From assembly GCA_964445985.1 (NCBI GenBank), contig CAYUMU010000004.1:62001-126000 (forward strand): DNA of 64,000 nucleotides. Direction: 5' to 3'. Under the pieces are notes generated by a model. The model ran no database searches and was not told the origin of the DNA. It saw only the letters and a program-made list of their open reading frames with translations. This document shows, one piece after another, positions 43,698 to 52,916 of the stretch. A program made the translations under genes and the position numbers. The stretch comes from CAYUMU01 sp964445985. Its GTDB lineage: Bacteria > Planctomycetota > Planctomycetia > Pirellulales > S012-138. How positions within the stretch are numbered: the stretch's first letter is position 1; each line of letters opens with the position of its first letter.

Positions 43698-43943
43698 GTG
43701 TCGCAACCTTCGCCCGCATCGTCGCGCCCGCAGTTTCGCCTCATTCAATTGCTGGCGGCGATGCTGATTGTGGCCGTACTGGCCGGCGTGGTGGGCGCGG
43801 TGTGGACCGTGAACATGAAGGCCAGCAACGCCTTCCCGTTTATCTTGGCCGTAAATATCTTGCCGGTGGGCCTGCTGATCGTGGTGAGCATGGTCCGCTC
43901 GGCGGTCATTTGGCTGCGAAGGTTTGGGCGATCCCGCTGGTAA
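43698..43943 (+). CDS. Small two-helix membrane protein
   Basis: An 81-residue protein with two membrane segments (LIQLLAAMLIVAVLAGVVGA and PFILAVNILPVGLLIVVSMV) and a basic C-terminus. The GTG at 43698 is chosen; a TTG at 43689 is the alternative. The Phe-Arg-Leu lead-in before the first helix recalls many short planctomycete membrane proteins of unknown role. It lies 122 nt after folC. Confidence 0.6.
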   Translation: MSQPSPASSRPQFRLIQLLAAMLIVAVLAGVVGAVWTVNMKASNAFPFILAVNILPVGLLIVVSMVRSAVIWLRRFGRSRW

Positions 43944-43978
43944 GCAGCGGCAGGGATGTGCGGTGGCGACGAGCCGAC

Positions 43979-44023
43979 GAAAAAGGCCAGGCGCCGCGGG
44001 ATGGCAGTGCCTGGCCTGGTTTT
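43979..44023. terminator. Bidirectional terminator between convergent genes
   Basis: AGGCCAGGC (43984-43992) pairs with GCCTGGCCT (44009-44017). TTTT follows on the plus strand and CTTTTT on the minus strand, suiting both the small membrane protein gene and the leftward pilus-like unit. Confidence 0.75.
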
Positions 44024-44065
44024 CGTGAAGGACTTTCGCCGGTCTCCGACTTGGCGCTGGTCGGA

Positions 44066-46099
44066 TCAGGGATCTCCGCCCACCTTGCCTCCGAGGCCGT
44101 TACCTCGTTTGCTGGGGCGGCCTTCTTCGTCTTCTTTCTTTTTGTTTTCGTCGGGCGTTTCTGGTTTGGCAATCTTGGTGGCGAGGTCTTTCAGACGGGT
44201 CTGGGCCTCCACGAAATCGGTCTGTTGGTCGGCCAGAGGGCCGCGCACCGCGAGTCGGCCGCTTTCGTCGAGCACCAGCACGCCGCTGGGTTCTTCGACC
44301 CGATTGGTGGGCGAGCCGGGCACTTTATCGCCGCCGCGCATGTCGAGCAGGATCTCGTTGGAGTTGAACACGGCCTTATCGGCCACGGTCACGCTGCCAT
44401 CGACGGGGTTGGGCTTCAGGGGGCCGACCTCGGTTTTGTCTTTGCCGACGATTTTTTTCACCACGGTAAAGTTGAGCAGCGTGCCGCGTTCGATGCCGGG
44501 GAATTCGTAGGCGATGGTGGCCCCCGTTTCGGCATCGCGATTGCGAATGATGACCGAAGCCGAAGCGTCGGAGATGCCGACCGAGGGTTTCACCGGCCCG
44601 GCCAGAACCTCGCTGTAACCGCTGACGGCCACCACGGGGCTGGGGTCGCTATCGGGCGAGAGCACGAATTGGCTCTTGCCCAACTCAGCGTTTTGCAAAT
44701 ATCGCTCGGGCAACTCAAAGTTGGGGTTGCGCAAAACCAGCCGCACGCGGTAACGATAGCGGTGGTTCAACTGGATTTGAAAATCGAAGAAGCGGAAGAG
44801 GATATCGGGGATTTCGTCGCCAGGGAGTTGGTTACGAAGCCCGCCCGGCATGCCTTCCAGATCGGGATTCATGCGCTGGCCCGCGAAGGCCCCGCCCGGC
44901 ATTCTGGCGCCCGGCAGTTGCTGGGCCACGAACTGCTGGCGATTGCGAACATGGTTGGCGCCGCGATCAAAGGCGGCCCCCCCCTGCGGGTTCTGGAAGG
45001 GGTTCGCTGGCGGATTCGCGAAGGGATTGCCACCCGCGGGCTTCGGCGCCGGTTCGGCTTCGCCTGGCACCTGGCCGGGAACGCCCAACAGGGCTTCGGG
45101 GTCGATCTTCTTGATGGTTTTCGAGGTGACCTCCGTGCTCCAATCTTCCAGCAACCGCGGCGGCAGCGGGAAGGTAAAGCCCTCCCAAGGCACGGCGGCA
45201 CCGTCGGGATTCAGTGCCAGCCGGCGGACATGTCGCAGGTCCACGATTTCGGGGGCTTCCAGCGCCCAGTCCTTGGCCTCCAGCAAATTGGCCTGGATCA
45301 ACGACTGGTCGGACGCATTGACGGCGGTCCACTTGGGATTGGCTTCGTCGTCGGTAACGTCGGCCCGTTCAATCAAGAACGACACATAGCTGGGTGAATC
45401 GCGATCGGGATCGTTGAAGCGGCTATTGCGGAAGGCCTTGCGATACATTTCGACCTGTTCTTTGACCGGCACGCGGCCAACCACCACGATGGCCATTTTG
45501 CCCTTGGGGATGGAACCGATGGGCGCTTGCACGCCGCCACCCTGGGCCAGGCCGACCATTCCCCCGGGGATCCGTCCGAGACGAACTCCCGATCCGGGAT
45601 CTTCCACATTTCCGCCCAGCCCTCGCGGCCGCGTACCCGGCGCTCCGCCACCTGGCGCCCCTGGCGCTCCGGTTACAGCCGCGGGCGGCACCATGGCCAG
45701 GCTCATGCGGACGAATCGGGCATTGATATCCGCTAACGACGCCAACTCGGGCTGACCGCGTTTTTCGCCGAGACCGGTGCCGCCATCGAAATTGAGCGGG
45801 GTAATAAATATGAAAGGATCGGGATGGATGGGTTGGTTGGCCACTTTGACCTTTTCGGCAAAGTCCTCGGCCGGAAACTGTTTGCGGAAGCCGTCGTCGG
45901 GCTTGGCGTTTTGAATTTGGGTGAGCTTGTCTTTGGCCGTTTGCTCGAGTGTCTCGGGCCGTTTTTCATAAGTGGGATGCGTGATCGCTCCATACACGGC
46001 CCAACCCAAGCCGAGGACGAACAGGCCAAAGGCCAGTTTTTCGCCATGTTCGACCAAAGGGTTTTGCTTTTGTTTGGAACGTCGGGGCCGAGCAGCCAT
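44066..46099 (-). CDS. Membrane-anchored protein in the PilP position of a pilus-like unit
   Basis: A 677-residue protein I cannot place in a named family. A single membrane helix near the N-terminus (LAFGLFVLGLGWAVYGAI, about 23-40) leaves a large periplasmic part. This includes Gly/Pro-rich linkers (GAPGAPGGGAPGTRPRGLGG; a second around residues 365-385, PAGGNPFANPPANPFQNP), an immunoglobulin-like or beta-rich section (FDFQIQLNHRYRYRVRLVLR) and a C-terminal VLDESGRLAVRGPL strand. AGGAG precedes the ATG. It is the third gene after the PilM-PilN fusion, so by position it could take the part of PilP or of another platform component; this is inference from context only. Confidence 0.65.
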   Translation of the reverse strand: MAARPRRSKQKQNPLVEHGEKLAFGLFVLGLGWAVYGAITHPTYEKRPETLEQTAKDKLTQIQNAKPDDGFRKQFPAEDFAEKVKVANQPIHPDPFIFITPLNFDGGTGLGEKRGQPELASLADINARFVRMSLAMVPPAAVTGAPGAPGGGAPGTRPRGLGGNVEDPGSGVRLGRIPGGMVGLAQGGGVQAPIGSIPKGKMAIVVVGRVPVKEQVEMYRKAFRNSRFNDPDRDSPSYVSFLIERADVTDDEANPKWTAVNASDQSLIQANLLEAKDWALEAPEIVDLRHVRRLALNPDGAAVPWEGFTFPLPPRLLEDWSTEVTSKTIKKIDPEALLGVPGQVPGEAEPAPKPAGGNPFANPPANPFQNPQGGAAFDRGANHVRNRQQFVAQQLPGARMPGGAFAGQRMNPDLEGMPGGLRNQLPGDEIPDILFRFFDFQIQLNHRYRYRVRLVLRNPNFELPERYLQNAELGKSQFVLSPDSDPSPVVAVSGYSEVLAGPVKPSVGISDASASVIIRNRDAETGATIAYEFPGIERGTLLNFTVVKKIVGKDKTEVGPLKPNPVDGSVTVADKAVFNSNEILLDMRGGDKVPGSPTNRVEEPSGVLVLDESGRLAVRGPLADQQTDFVEAQTRLKDLATKIAKPETPDENKKKEDEEGRPSKRGNGLGGKVGGDP

Positions 46100-46212
46100 C
46101 GTTCGTTCTCCTGCCAGGGAGGAAGTGGGGAGTCTTGCCTGTTCCGTAACTCAAAGTCTCGTTCTCTGTCTACCTGCTTGCCGCGGAGGGTCCGCGGTTG
46201 TGAGGCCGGCGA

Positions 46213-47655
46213 TCAAGGGGCCGGTTCGGGGACTGCCGCGGGCGGCGGTTCCGCGGCTTCGACGGTTGCCGGAGCCGGGGGTTCCTCGCCTGTTGCTTCG
46301 CCATCGCCGGCCGCGGCCGTGCCGGTGCCAATGAGCTTCTGATCGGGGCGATTGAACAGATAAATCAGTCCGCGAATTTCGACCACCATGTCGTGCGAGC
46401 CCAGTTCTACTTCGGCATCGAGTTGGGTGCGGTTGGCGCTGGCCGTATCGCGGCCGCTCTGGCGATTGCCGCCTATCATCGAGACCGATTCATCCCGGTG
46501 CGCGCCCGCGCTGACCACGCCCACGCCGCCCACGGCCGTGACGTTCACTTGCCGCACTTCCAAGGGCAGCGGCGAGTTGGCGCACAGGGCGAGCAGATCG
46601 GGGATCTTGCGATGGTCCATCACCAGGCTCATCGAAACCGGCAGCATGCGAAATTCGGCAAACGGCGGGGAGAGTTTCTGATCGACCACTGGGTAACCAA
46701 AGGCATCGACAAACCGGAGTTTGCCATCGGGGGCATTGAGTCCGTTCTCGCTGACCGCGCGTTCGCCGCGCGCCGCGCCGGTTTGCCCTCCCTGGGCCGG
46801 AACTTCCCCAGATTCATCGGGGGTCGCGCCTTCGGCGACGGGCTTGGCGGCCGTGACCGGCAGCGGTTCGGCGTCGGCGCCGACCTGCAGGGATTGGATT
46901 TTCTTGATGTTCGCCTGGTGGTGTTCCGAGGCTTCGGCGTTGAGGGGGTTCAAAATGTTTTCGATGAGAGCCCGATAGATGTTCAAGGTTTCTTGGGTGT
47001 AGATCATCTGATCGTGCGTGGGCGGGGTGGACCAGCCGCCGCCGAGCTTTTGTTCGAGCGTGCCTCGTTCGTCGGGCGACCAGGCCAGCAAGCCCGAGTA
47101 GGCGCCGCCCGTGGGACCGCGTCCTTCCACGTTGCCCGTTCGCAGCGGCGTGCCCATGGGACCAGGATCGCTGCCGCCCCCCGGCGTGGCGGGGGTTCGC
47201 AGTCCGCCTTTGATACTTTCATAAACGCGAGGGAATTCCTCGCGAATTCGGTTCAAGTAGGCCTGACGAACCGAGGCCGGGATTTCCTTGCCTTCTTTGA
47301 TGGCCGTTTCGATCTGGTCGATGTAATTGGCGGGAAGCCAATCGGGCCAGGTATCGACGAGCGTTTTTTGGGCGTTGTAGCGCATTTCCCAGCCATTATA
47401 AACGTGCTGGCTATTCACTTTCTGCACGCCATCGACCACGTCTTTGAACTTATCGTTGAGGTGGTTGGCGGGCCGCACGCCAGCGACGCGGGAATGCATT
47501 TGTTCGCGCGCGCCGCGTTCGGTTTCGGTCATTCCCCGCACATTGGAAACGCCGTAGAACCAGAGCCCCAATGGAAGCAGCACGCCTGCCACGCCGAGCA
47601 CAATCCAGAAGTGGTGCTTCTTCATCAACTCAGGTGTTGTCAGTTTTTGTGTCAT
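46213..47655 (-). CDS. PilO-like membrane protein (by architecture and position)
   Basis: A 480-residue protein with a short cytosolic start, one membrane helix (FWIVLGVAGVLLPLGLWFYG, about 16-35) and a long periplasmic region rich in helices, followed by a section with an Ala/Pro/Glu linker (GATPDESGEVPAQGGQTGAA) and a compact alpha/beta segment near the end (FAEFRMLPVSMSLVMDHRKI, LLALCANSPLPLEVRQVNVT). That last segment, with its helix-strand pattern, resembles the ferredoxin-like domain of PilO/GspM-type proteins. It follows the PilM-PilN fusion by 78 nt. Sequence similarity to true PilO is not provable by eye; architecture and gene order are the evidence. Confidence 0.62.
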   Translation of the reverse strand: MTQKLTTPELMKKHHFWIVLGVAGVLLPLGLWFYGVSNVRGMTETERGAREQMHSRVAGVRPANHLNDKFKDVVDGVQKVNSQHVYNGWEMRYNAQKTLVDTWPDWLPANYIDQIETAIKEGKEIPASVRQAYLNRIREEFPRVYESIKGGLRTPATPGGGSDPGPMGTPLRTGNVEGRGPTGGAYSGLLAWSPDERGTLEQKLGGGWSTPPTHDQMIYTQETLNIYRALIENILNPLNAEASEHHQANIKKIQSLQVGADAEPLPVTAAKPVAEGATPDESGEVPAQGGQTGAARGERAVSENGLNAPDGKLRFVDAFGYPVVDQKLSPPFAEFRMLPVSMSLVMDHRKIPDLLALCANSPLPLEVRQVNVTAVGGVGVVSAGAHRDESVSMIGGNRQSGRDTASANRTQLDAEVELGSHDMVVEIRGLIYLFNRPDQKLIGTGTAAAGDGEATGEEPPAPATVEAAEPPPAAVPEPAP

Positions 47656-47733
47656 CGGTTTCTTTCGTGCTAACCGTTCCGCGCGCCGCGGAAATGTTTG
47701 ATGCGTTGAAATTCCCTCCGCGGATTACCCGCG

Positions 47734-49923
47734 TTAAGGATCTCCCGCCACATCGCTGCCGCCGGGCTGCCCATCGGGGTTCACGGGACTTTCACCTTCT
47801 TTGGTGGGCTGGTTGCGTTTGCTGGGCGGTGTTTGCTTCCAGGTGAACTCCACCAGGAACTCGAAGATGGGTTTGGTGAGCGTGGAGGTTACGTTGGCCG
47901 CCAGGGGGTTGGAAGCATCGCTGAGAGGGTTGGGCGCCTGGTGGTCCCAGTCGACGATCCGCGGCTGGATGATGATCGGGTGCTCGATCCCCAATTGCTT
48001 GAGGGTGATCTCCACCGGTTGCTCCTCGCCCGGCGGAGTCAAGGTGATCGACTTTTCGCGGAGATTTTTGATAAGCGTGCGGAGCAGGTACTCAGCGCCG
48101 GTTCGTTCCGGGTGGTCTTTATCGTTGTGGTAGTGGTAGCCGCGGAGTTTGATGACCCAGCCGGTGGGAATTTCCGCGCTATTCTCGCCCTCCGCGGCGC
48201 TGGACTCGGCCGGGGGTTCTTGAGGGGGCGCGCCGTAGGGCTGCCCGGTGTTGGGGTCGATGGCGTTGGGATCGACGGGTTGGTTGGACTTGCTTTCTTG
48301 TGATTCGATCCACCGCTTGTTTTCCGCCATCCACTTGGACAGATCACGGGGCGAGGTCTCGATTTGCTGGATATAGATGCGATGGTCGAGCCGTAGCGAT
48401 TCGTTCACGCTGGCGCCGGGACCGCCGAGCAGGGCGACCAGCGGCGAAAAGCGCTGGGCCACCTTTTCATCTTCCGTGGGGTTGGCTTGGGCGGGCAGGC
48501 ATTCATCGACGGCCTTGAACAATTCCAACCACACCAGCCGGCCTTCGATATTGGGCACCAGGTGGTGCCCCACCTGGTTGGTCTTGGCGAGCTTTTGCTT
48601 GGATTCCTCGAAGGCGGCGGAATAGCCAGACGAGGTTGTAATGAGGTTGTTGGCCACCCTTTCGGCCGCCAGCACTTCGGGCGTGGGTCGAACGGAGTTG
48701 TACTCCTTCCAATTGCCCGCCACGTTGGCCGTGAGGGCCACCAGCAGCGCGGCCGCCGCGCCCACCGCCCAGGGCTTTTTAGCCCGAATCATGCGATCTT
48801 TGACGATTTCGGGCGGGATCAGGTTGGTGCTCACGCGAGCGTCGGTGAGCTCTTGCAAGCAGAGCCCGTAGCACACGCCGAAGGTCAGCACGTTTTCCTG
48901 GAAAACGGGGGCATCGACGACGCCTTCGCCCGAGAGGGCCTTGAAGTTCTCGAGCCGCTGCACGGTGAGATTGAGGTTTTGCGACAGGTAGCGAACCAGG
49001 CCCGGCAGCTTGACGGCGTTGCCCAGGGCAATGGCCCGGCCAACTTTGGCCTTCTTGTCGATATTGGCGAAGAAGTTCAGCGACCGCTGGATTTCGGTGA
49101 CCAGATCGTTGAACACCGGCCGCATCGCCTGAAAGATGGCTTTGGGATTATCGGCGTTGGAGGCATTGCGCTTGATGTGCTCGGCCTTGGCCGTGGTTTG
49201 TTTTAGTTCTTTGGTGAGGGCCCGGGTGAACTGGTTGCCGCCGATCGGCACGCTCCGCTGCCACACGCGATAGCCGTTGGTGATGACCAGGTCGGTGTTG
49301 TAGGTGCCCATCGAAATGATCAGCACCGACTCGGGCGGGTTGTCGGGGTCGTAATCTTCGGGGGCCGGGGTGTCTTGCAGTTGATCGAACGAGACCCAGT
49401 TGTAGAGGGCCAGCGGCGTGAGTTGCACCACGTCGATCTCGATATCGGCGGCATCGAACGGCCGCAGGTCCTTGGCCACCTGCTCGCGCTTCATGGCGAA
49501 CAGGCCAACCTCCGATTCGAGCACGAAGCCGTCTTCTTCGCTGCCGCCCGCCATTTGCTGGTAATCCCAGATCACGTCGTCCAGATCGAACGGGATTTGC
49601 TGCCGGGCTTCGAACCGCACAATGTCGGGAATTTTTTTCGACTCGACCGGCGGCAATTTGACGAACCGCGCCAGCCCCTTGTGGCCAGGCACCGAAATCA
49701 CCACCCGGTCGCCCTTAACCTGGTTCCGCGAGAGGAACTGCTTGAGATAGTCGCCGACCACGGCGGGGTCGTTGACTTCTTCTTGGGTGAGAATCCGGTC
49801 GTATTCGATGTAATCGAACGCGTCGGCAATCAGCTTGTCGTCTTCGGTGTGGCGCGTGCAGCGCAGCGCCTTCAAGCCGCAATGGCCAATATCGATTCCC
49901 CAAACGCCCTGGGCTTTCGCCAT
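47734..49923 (-). CDS. pilM: PilM-PilN fusion-like type IV pilus/type II secretion platform protein
   Basis: A 729-residue protein. Residues 1 to about 360 are an actin-like ATPase of the PilM family: GVWGIDIGHCGLKALR, ISVPGHKGLARFVKLPPVES, VRFEARQQIPFDLDDVIWDY, LIISMGTYNTDLVI and RAIALGNAVKLPGLVRYLSQ. It then reads STNLIPPEIVKDRMIRAKKP, closely matching the INLLP motif at the tip of PilN that docks into PilM, followed by a membrane helix (WAVGAAAALLVALTANVA, about 387-404) and a 320-residue periplasmic section. It thus looks like PilM and PilN joined in one chain. ATG 49923 has GGAGAG upstream; the reading to 49989 is less likely. The leftward genes follow the order of pilM-N-O-P operons. 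Confidence 0.83.
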   Translation of the reverse strand: MAKAQGVWGIDIGHCGLKALRCTRHTEDDKLIADAFDYIEYDRILTQEEVNDPAVVGDYLKQFLSRNQVKGDRVVISVPGHKGLARFVKLPPVESKKIPDIVRFEARQQIPFDLDDVIWDYQQMAGGSEEDGFVLESEVGLFAMKREQVAKDLRPFDAADIEIDVVQLTPLALYNWVSFDQLQDTPAPEDYDPDNPPESVLIISMGTYNTDLVITNGYRVWQRSVPIGGNQFTRALTKELKQTTAKAEHIKRNASNADNPKAIFQAMRPVFNDLVTEIQRSLNFFANIDKKAKVGRAIALGNAVKLPGLVRYLSQNLNLTVQRLENFKALSGEGVVDAPVFQENVLTFGVCYGLCLQELTDARVSTNLIPPEIVKDRMIRAKKPWAVGAAAALLVALTANVAGNWKEYNSVRPTPEVLAAERVANNLITTSSGYSAAFEESKQKLAKTNQVGHHLVPNIEGRLVWLELFKAVDECLPAQANPTEDEKVAQRFSPLVALLGGPGASVNESLRLDHRIYIQQIETSPRDLSKWMAENKRWIESQESKSNQPVDPNAIDPNTGQPYGAPPQEPPAESSAAEGENSAEIPTGWVIKLRGYHYHNDKDHPERTGAEYLLRTLIKNLREKSITLTPPGEEQPVEITLKQLGIEHPIIIQPRIVDWDHQAPNPLSDASNPLAANVTSTLTKPIFEFLVEFTWKQTPPSKRNQPTKEGESPVNPDGQPGGSDVAGDP

Positions 49924-50180
49924 AGCAAAATCTCTCCGTTCCAAATCCGATCGCTGCGCATGCAAGGGGGGTTGGGATGAGTGACGCATCCCCTTCCATG
50001 CAGCCCTTTAGATGTGCTGTTCCGAGGACGGAATCGTCCTGTCTTCCAATTTACTGGCAGCTTTGGAGGAAAGTCAACCAAATGCTGCGGGAAAGCGAGG
50101 GTTTAGCGGCATTGGGCAAGGGGGATGCCCTTCATGCGGCCCCCCCACCATCCCTCGTGGTTTCGCTCACCATCAGTAGG

Positions 50181-50214
50181 CAAAAAGCGCGCCGCTAATC
50201 TTCGGCGCCGCTTT
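50181..50214 (-). terminator. Probable terminator overlapping the obg stop
   Basis: On the minus strand AAAGCG-(G)-CGCC pairs with GGCG-CGCTTT with one bulged base, followed by TTTTT. The stop codon of obg lies in the loop. It separates obg from the pilM transcript. Confidence 0.5.
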
Positions 50215-51195
50215 CTTTCAATAGATGGGCCGTTTTTGCTAACAATCGGTCCAAGCCCTGGCCGGTGACTGCCGAGATCAGCAGCACGTCTTGCCCGAGT
50301 TCGGTTGCTAGCAGGCCGCGCACCTCCTCCGCTTGGGGGAGGTCGGCCTTGGTGACGACCACGACCTCGGGCCGCTCGACCAGGGTGGGGTCGAACTGGC
50401 GTAGTTCGTCGCGAATGGCTCGATAGTTGGCGAGGGGTTCGCTGCCATCGACGGGGGCCGGCTCCACCAGGTGGATGAGAATTCCCGCTCGTTGCACGTG
50501 CCGAAGGAATTCGTGCCCCAGGCCAATGCCGGCGTGGGCGCCTTCCACCAGGCCGGGAATATCGGCCATGATAAAGGCGTCGTCGTACCCCAACTGCACG
50601 CGGCCCAGGTTGGGATATTTGGTGGTGAAAGGGTAGTCGGCGATCTCGGGCCGGGCGCGCGAAACCCGGCTGAGCAGCGTGCTCTTGCCGGCGTTGGGAA
50701 GGCCCACCAAGCCCACGTCGGCGATGACCTTGAGTTCGAGCATCAGGGCCCGGCGCTCGCCTTCCTCGCCGGGGGTGTGCTCGCGCGGGGCGCGGTGGGT
50801 GGACGACTTGAACCGGGTATTGCCTTTGCCGCCGCTGCCGCCTTGCGCCACGGTGACCTGATCGCCGGCCGCCGCAGGTCTTTCATGATGAACCCGGCTT
50901 TGGCGTCGCGGATGACCGTGCCTGGCGGCACGAGCAGAATCACGTCTTCGGCATCCCGACCGTGGCAGTTGGAGCCTTGGCCCGGCTGGCCGTTGCGGGC
51001 ATTCCACCGCCGCTTTTGCGTGAGCGGGGCGAGGCTGTTGACGCCTTCTTGAGCCCGCAGAATAACGCTGCCGCCCCGGCCGCCGTCGCCGCCATCGGGG
51101 CCGCCCTTGGGCACGTATTTTTCCCGACGAAAGCTCATGCAGCCATCGCCGCCGCGGCCGGCCTCGACATCGATTTCAACGCGATCGACAAACAT
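50195..51195 (-). CDS. obg: GTPase Obg/CgtA with an apparent one-base frameshift
   Basis: The ribosome-associated GTPase Obg is encoded in two frames. From ATG 51195 the Obg fold reads FVDRVEIDVEAGRGGDGCMS through PPGTVIRDAKAGFIMKDL; the frame then fails near 50875, and the continuation AAAGDQVTVAQGGSGGKGNT, then GLVGLPNAGKSTLL (G1), DIPGLVEGAHAGIG (G3) and TKADLP (G4), lies in another frame down to 50195. Adding one G after CTG would give D-L-A-A-A-G-D-Q-V and a 333-residue protein of normal length; the span of 1001 nt is one short of a multiple of three. As obg is essential in most bacteria, a sequencing or assembly error is the first explanation. It follows rpmA by 21 nt. Confidence 0.93.
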
Positions 51196-51216
51196 GACAC
51201 CCGACGCGGGTTATCC

Positions 51217-51468
51217 TTAGGCTCGGGTGTCGGCAATGCTCACGCGACGGCCGCCGCGATCGAACTTCACAAAGCCATCGATCAGGGCGAACAGGGTGAA
51301 GTCGTTACCCTGGCCCACACCGCGACCGGGGTGGAAGCTGTTGCCAACCTGGCGAACAATGATGTTGCCGGCCCGCACGGCTTCTCCGCCGTACTTTTTG
51401 ACGCCGCGGCGCTGCGCGTTGGAATCGCGACCGTTGCGGCTGGAGCCTTGTCCCTTTTTATGTGCCAT
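51217..51468 (-). CDS. rpmA: 50S ribosomal protein L27
   Basis: An 83-residue L27 starting MAHKKGQGSSRNGRDSNAQR and continuing GVKKYGGEAVRAGNIIVRQV, all classic L27 sequence near the peptidyl-transferase centre. Translation begins at ATG 51468 with GGGAG 10 nt upstream; the longer open frame upstream is not used. It forms the usual rpmA-obg pair. rplU (L21), normally directly upstream, is not found in the 293 bp before it, nor further upstream in the window. Confidence 0.96.
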   Translation of the reverse strand: MAHKKGQGSSRNGRDSNAQRRGVKKYGGEAVRAGNIIVRQVGNSFHPGRGVGQGNDFTLFALIDGFVKFDRGGRRVSIADTRA

Positions 51469-51761
51469 TTGCGCTAAACTCCCAACATAATTACGGTTAC
51501 GATGGCGCGCGAGCCACGGATCGTTTCGCCGCCTACCCCCCACAACGCATTGTTTTTGGAGCTGAACGGCCAAGCGTTCAAACCCCACAGCAAGAGGGGG
51601 GGCGACAAACGGCGGAATGGGCCACGCGAGTCTATGTATCGGTTCTTCTTGGTGAGTAACCCCCCAGGCACAATGCAAGTAACCCCAGGGCACCCTGTGA
51701 GCAACAGCCCAGACGAATACCAACTTTGTTGGGGGCCTCTGCTGCCGGGAAGCCGTTAAAA

Positions 51762-52652
51762 CTACATGTATCGCCACTCGTAGTCAAGCTTGTCGGGCAT
51801 GCCGTAGCGAATTTCGGAGTCGTCTTCAAAAAACTCGTCGCCGGGGCGCCAGAAGTTGATTTGCAGCGTTTTGCGAAGGTATTTCCGTTTGCCGTCTTTG
51901 TTCTCCATTTTGTAGGCGTTGGTCAGGCCCTGAATGTAAATGGAAAACTCGTCGGTTTCGGAATCCACGCTTTCGAACTGGCCCGTTTTGGGATTCACCA
52001 TGGCAAAGGTGGCCACCCCCCACACGCTACGGTCCACGCCTTGTTCGGCTGGCGGGATGGGCTTGGCCGAAATGGTCACGCTGTCGTGGATTTTGCGGGC
52101 CGGGTCTTCCTTTTCGTTGATGGCTTTGACCACCACGGGAATGACCATGTCGGGCACCCACTCGCGCGTTTTCGAGTCGTGCGAACGCAAGAACATGCGG
52201 GGAACAAAGGTCACGGGCTCGGGGCCGGGGTTCCGCACGTTGTACAGCAAATACCAGATCAGCTTGCGTTCCAGGCGTCCGTCGGGCGTGGGAATGTTGA
52301 CCTCGATCATCCGCACAGGCTTGAACGTAAACTCCAGTCCCCACACCTTGTGCTCGTATCGCACATCTTTGGCCAGGTTGCGCGAAACGCCCTCCCGTTC
52401 GCCAAAATCGGGGTCTTTGGCCAGCAGGTCCACAATATCGTGCCGGCTGACCTGCTCTTTGGGGTCGTTGTCGGGGTAGATGGTTTGCAGCACGCCCGGC
52501 GCTAAAGCCCGAAAAGACTTGGGGGCCGTGGGCGATTGCGAGTTGGACTCTTGCCCTGGGCACGGCGAAATGCCAATGGCGCTGCCAAACAGCAACATCG
52601 GCAAGCCAAACAAAGCGGCAGTCCACACCGTGCGGAGTGAGCGTAAACGCAT
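51762..52652 (-). CDS. Exported protein of unknown function
   Basis: A 296-residue protein with a signal peptide (TVWTAALFGLPMLLFGSAIG, about 8-27) and a beta-rich mature part without recognised motif. Distinctive stretches are APGVLQTIYPDNDPKEQVSR, LEFTFKPVRMIEVNIPTPDG, and VVKAINEKEDPARKIHDSVT. The KPVRMIEVNIP-LIWYLLYNVRNPG pattern suggests an immunoglobulin-like or transthyretin-like beta sandwich. Proteins like this seem widespread in Pirellulales, probably envelope-located. It is separated by about 290 bp from rpmA and is the first gene of its own unit. Confidence 0.72.
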   Translation of the reverse strand: MRLRSLRTVWTAALFGLPMLLFGSAIGISPCPGQESNSQSPTAPKSFRALAPGVLQTIYPDNDPKEQVSRHDIVDLLAKDPDFGEREGVSRNLAKDVRYEHKVWGLEFTFKPVRMIEVNIPTPDGRLERKLIWYLLYNVRNPGPEPVTFVPRMFLRSHDSKTREWVPDMVIPVVVKAINEKEDPARKIHDSVTISAKPIPPAEQGVDRSVWGVATFAMVNPKTGQFESVDSETDEFSIYIQGLTNAYKMENKDGKRKYLRKTLQINFWRPGDEFFEDDSEIRYGMPDKLDYEWRYM

Positions 52653-52884
52653 GGCAAAGGGGCTCGCAAAACGGGATTAGTTTCTTGCCACAACCCGCAC
52701 GCCCGCGGCAGTCGCAGGGATAGAAAGTTGGCGGCAGATAACGCAATGGGAACGCGGCGATTCATTTGGGCGAGGGAACACCCAGCTTTCGTGAGGCAAG
52801 CATCCGTGGAAAAGCAGGCAAAAGAACCAGCCTTATCGGGCTCTTCTCTTAACCAATAGCGCTCTCACGGCACAATCCTTCATT

Positions 52885-52916
52885 GACATTATAGTTGCCG
52901 CGGCTGGCGTTTGAAG
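52885..52916 (-). promoter_or_regulatory. Candidate promoter for the exported unknown protein
   Basis: On the minus strand a perfect TATAAT (52893-52888) is preceded 17 nt upstream by CTTCAA. The leader would be about 230 nt. The same bases on the plus strand contain TTGACA but no good -10. The gap 52653-53205 holds no other feature I can support. Confidence 0.35.

Noticed and set aside
50195..51195. obg as two separate small genes
   Set aside because: The two halves match consecutive parts of one Obg protein, and one inserted base joins them; the second half has no start codon or ribosome site of its own at the junction.
52883..52911. Rightward promoter with TTGACA for the gene at 53206
   Set aside because: At 17 nt spacing the -10 would be GGCGTT, which is poor; the same bases read leftward give a perfect TATAAT.
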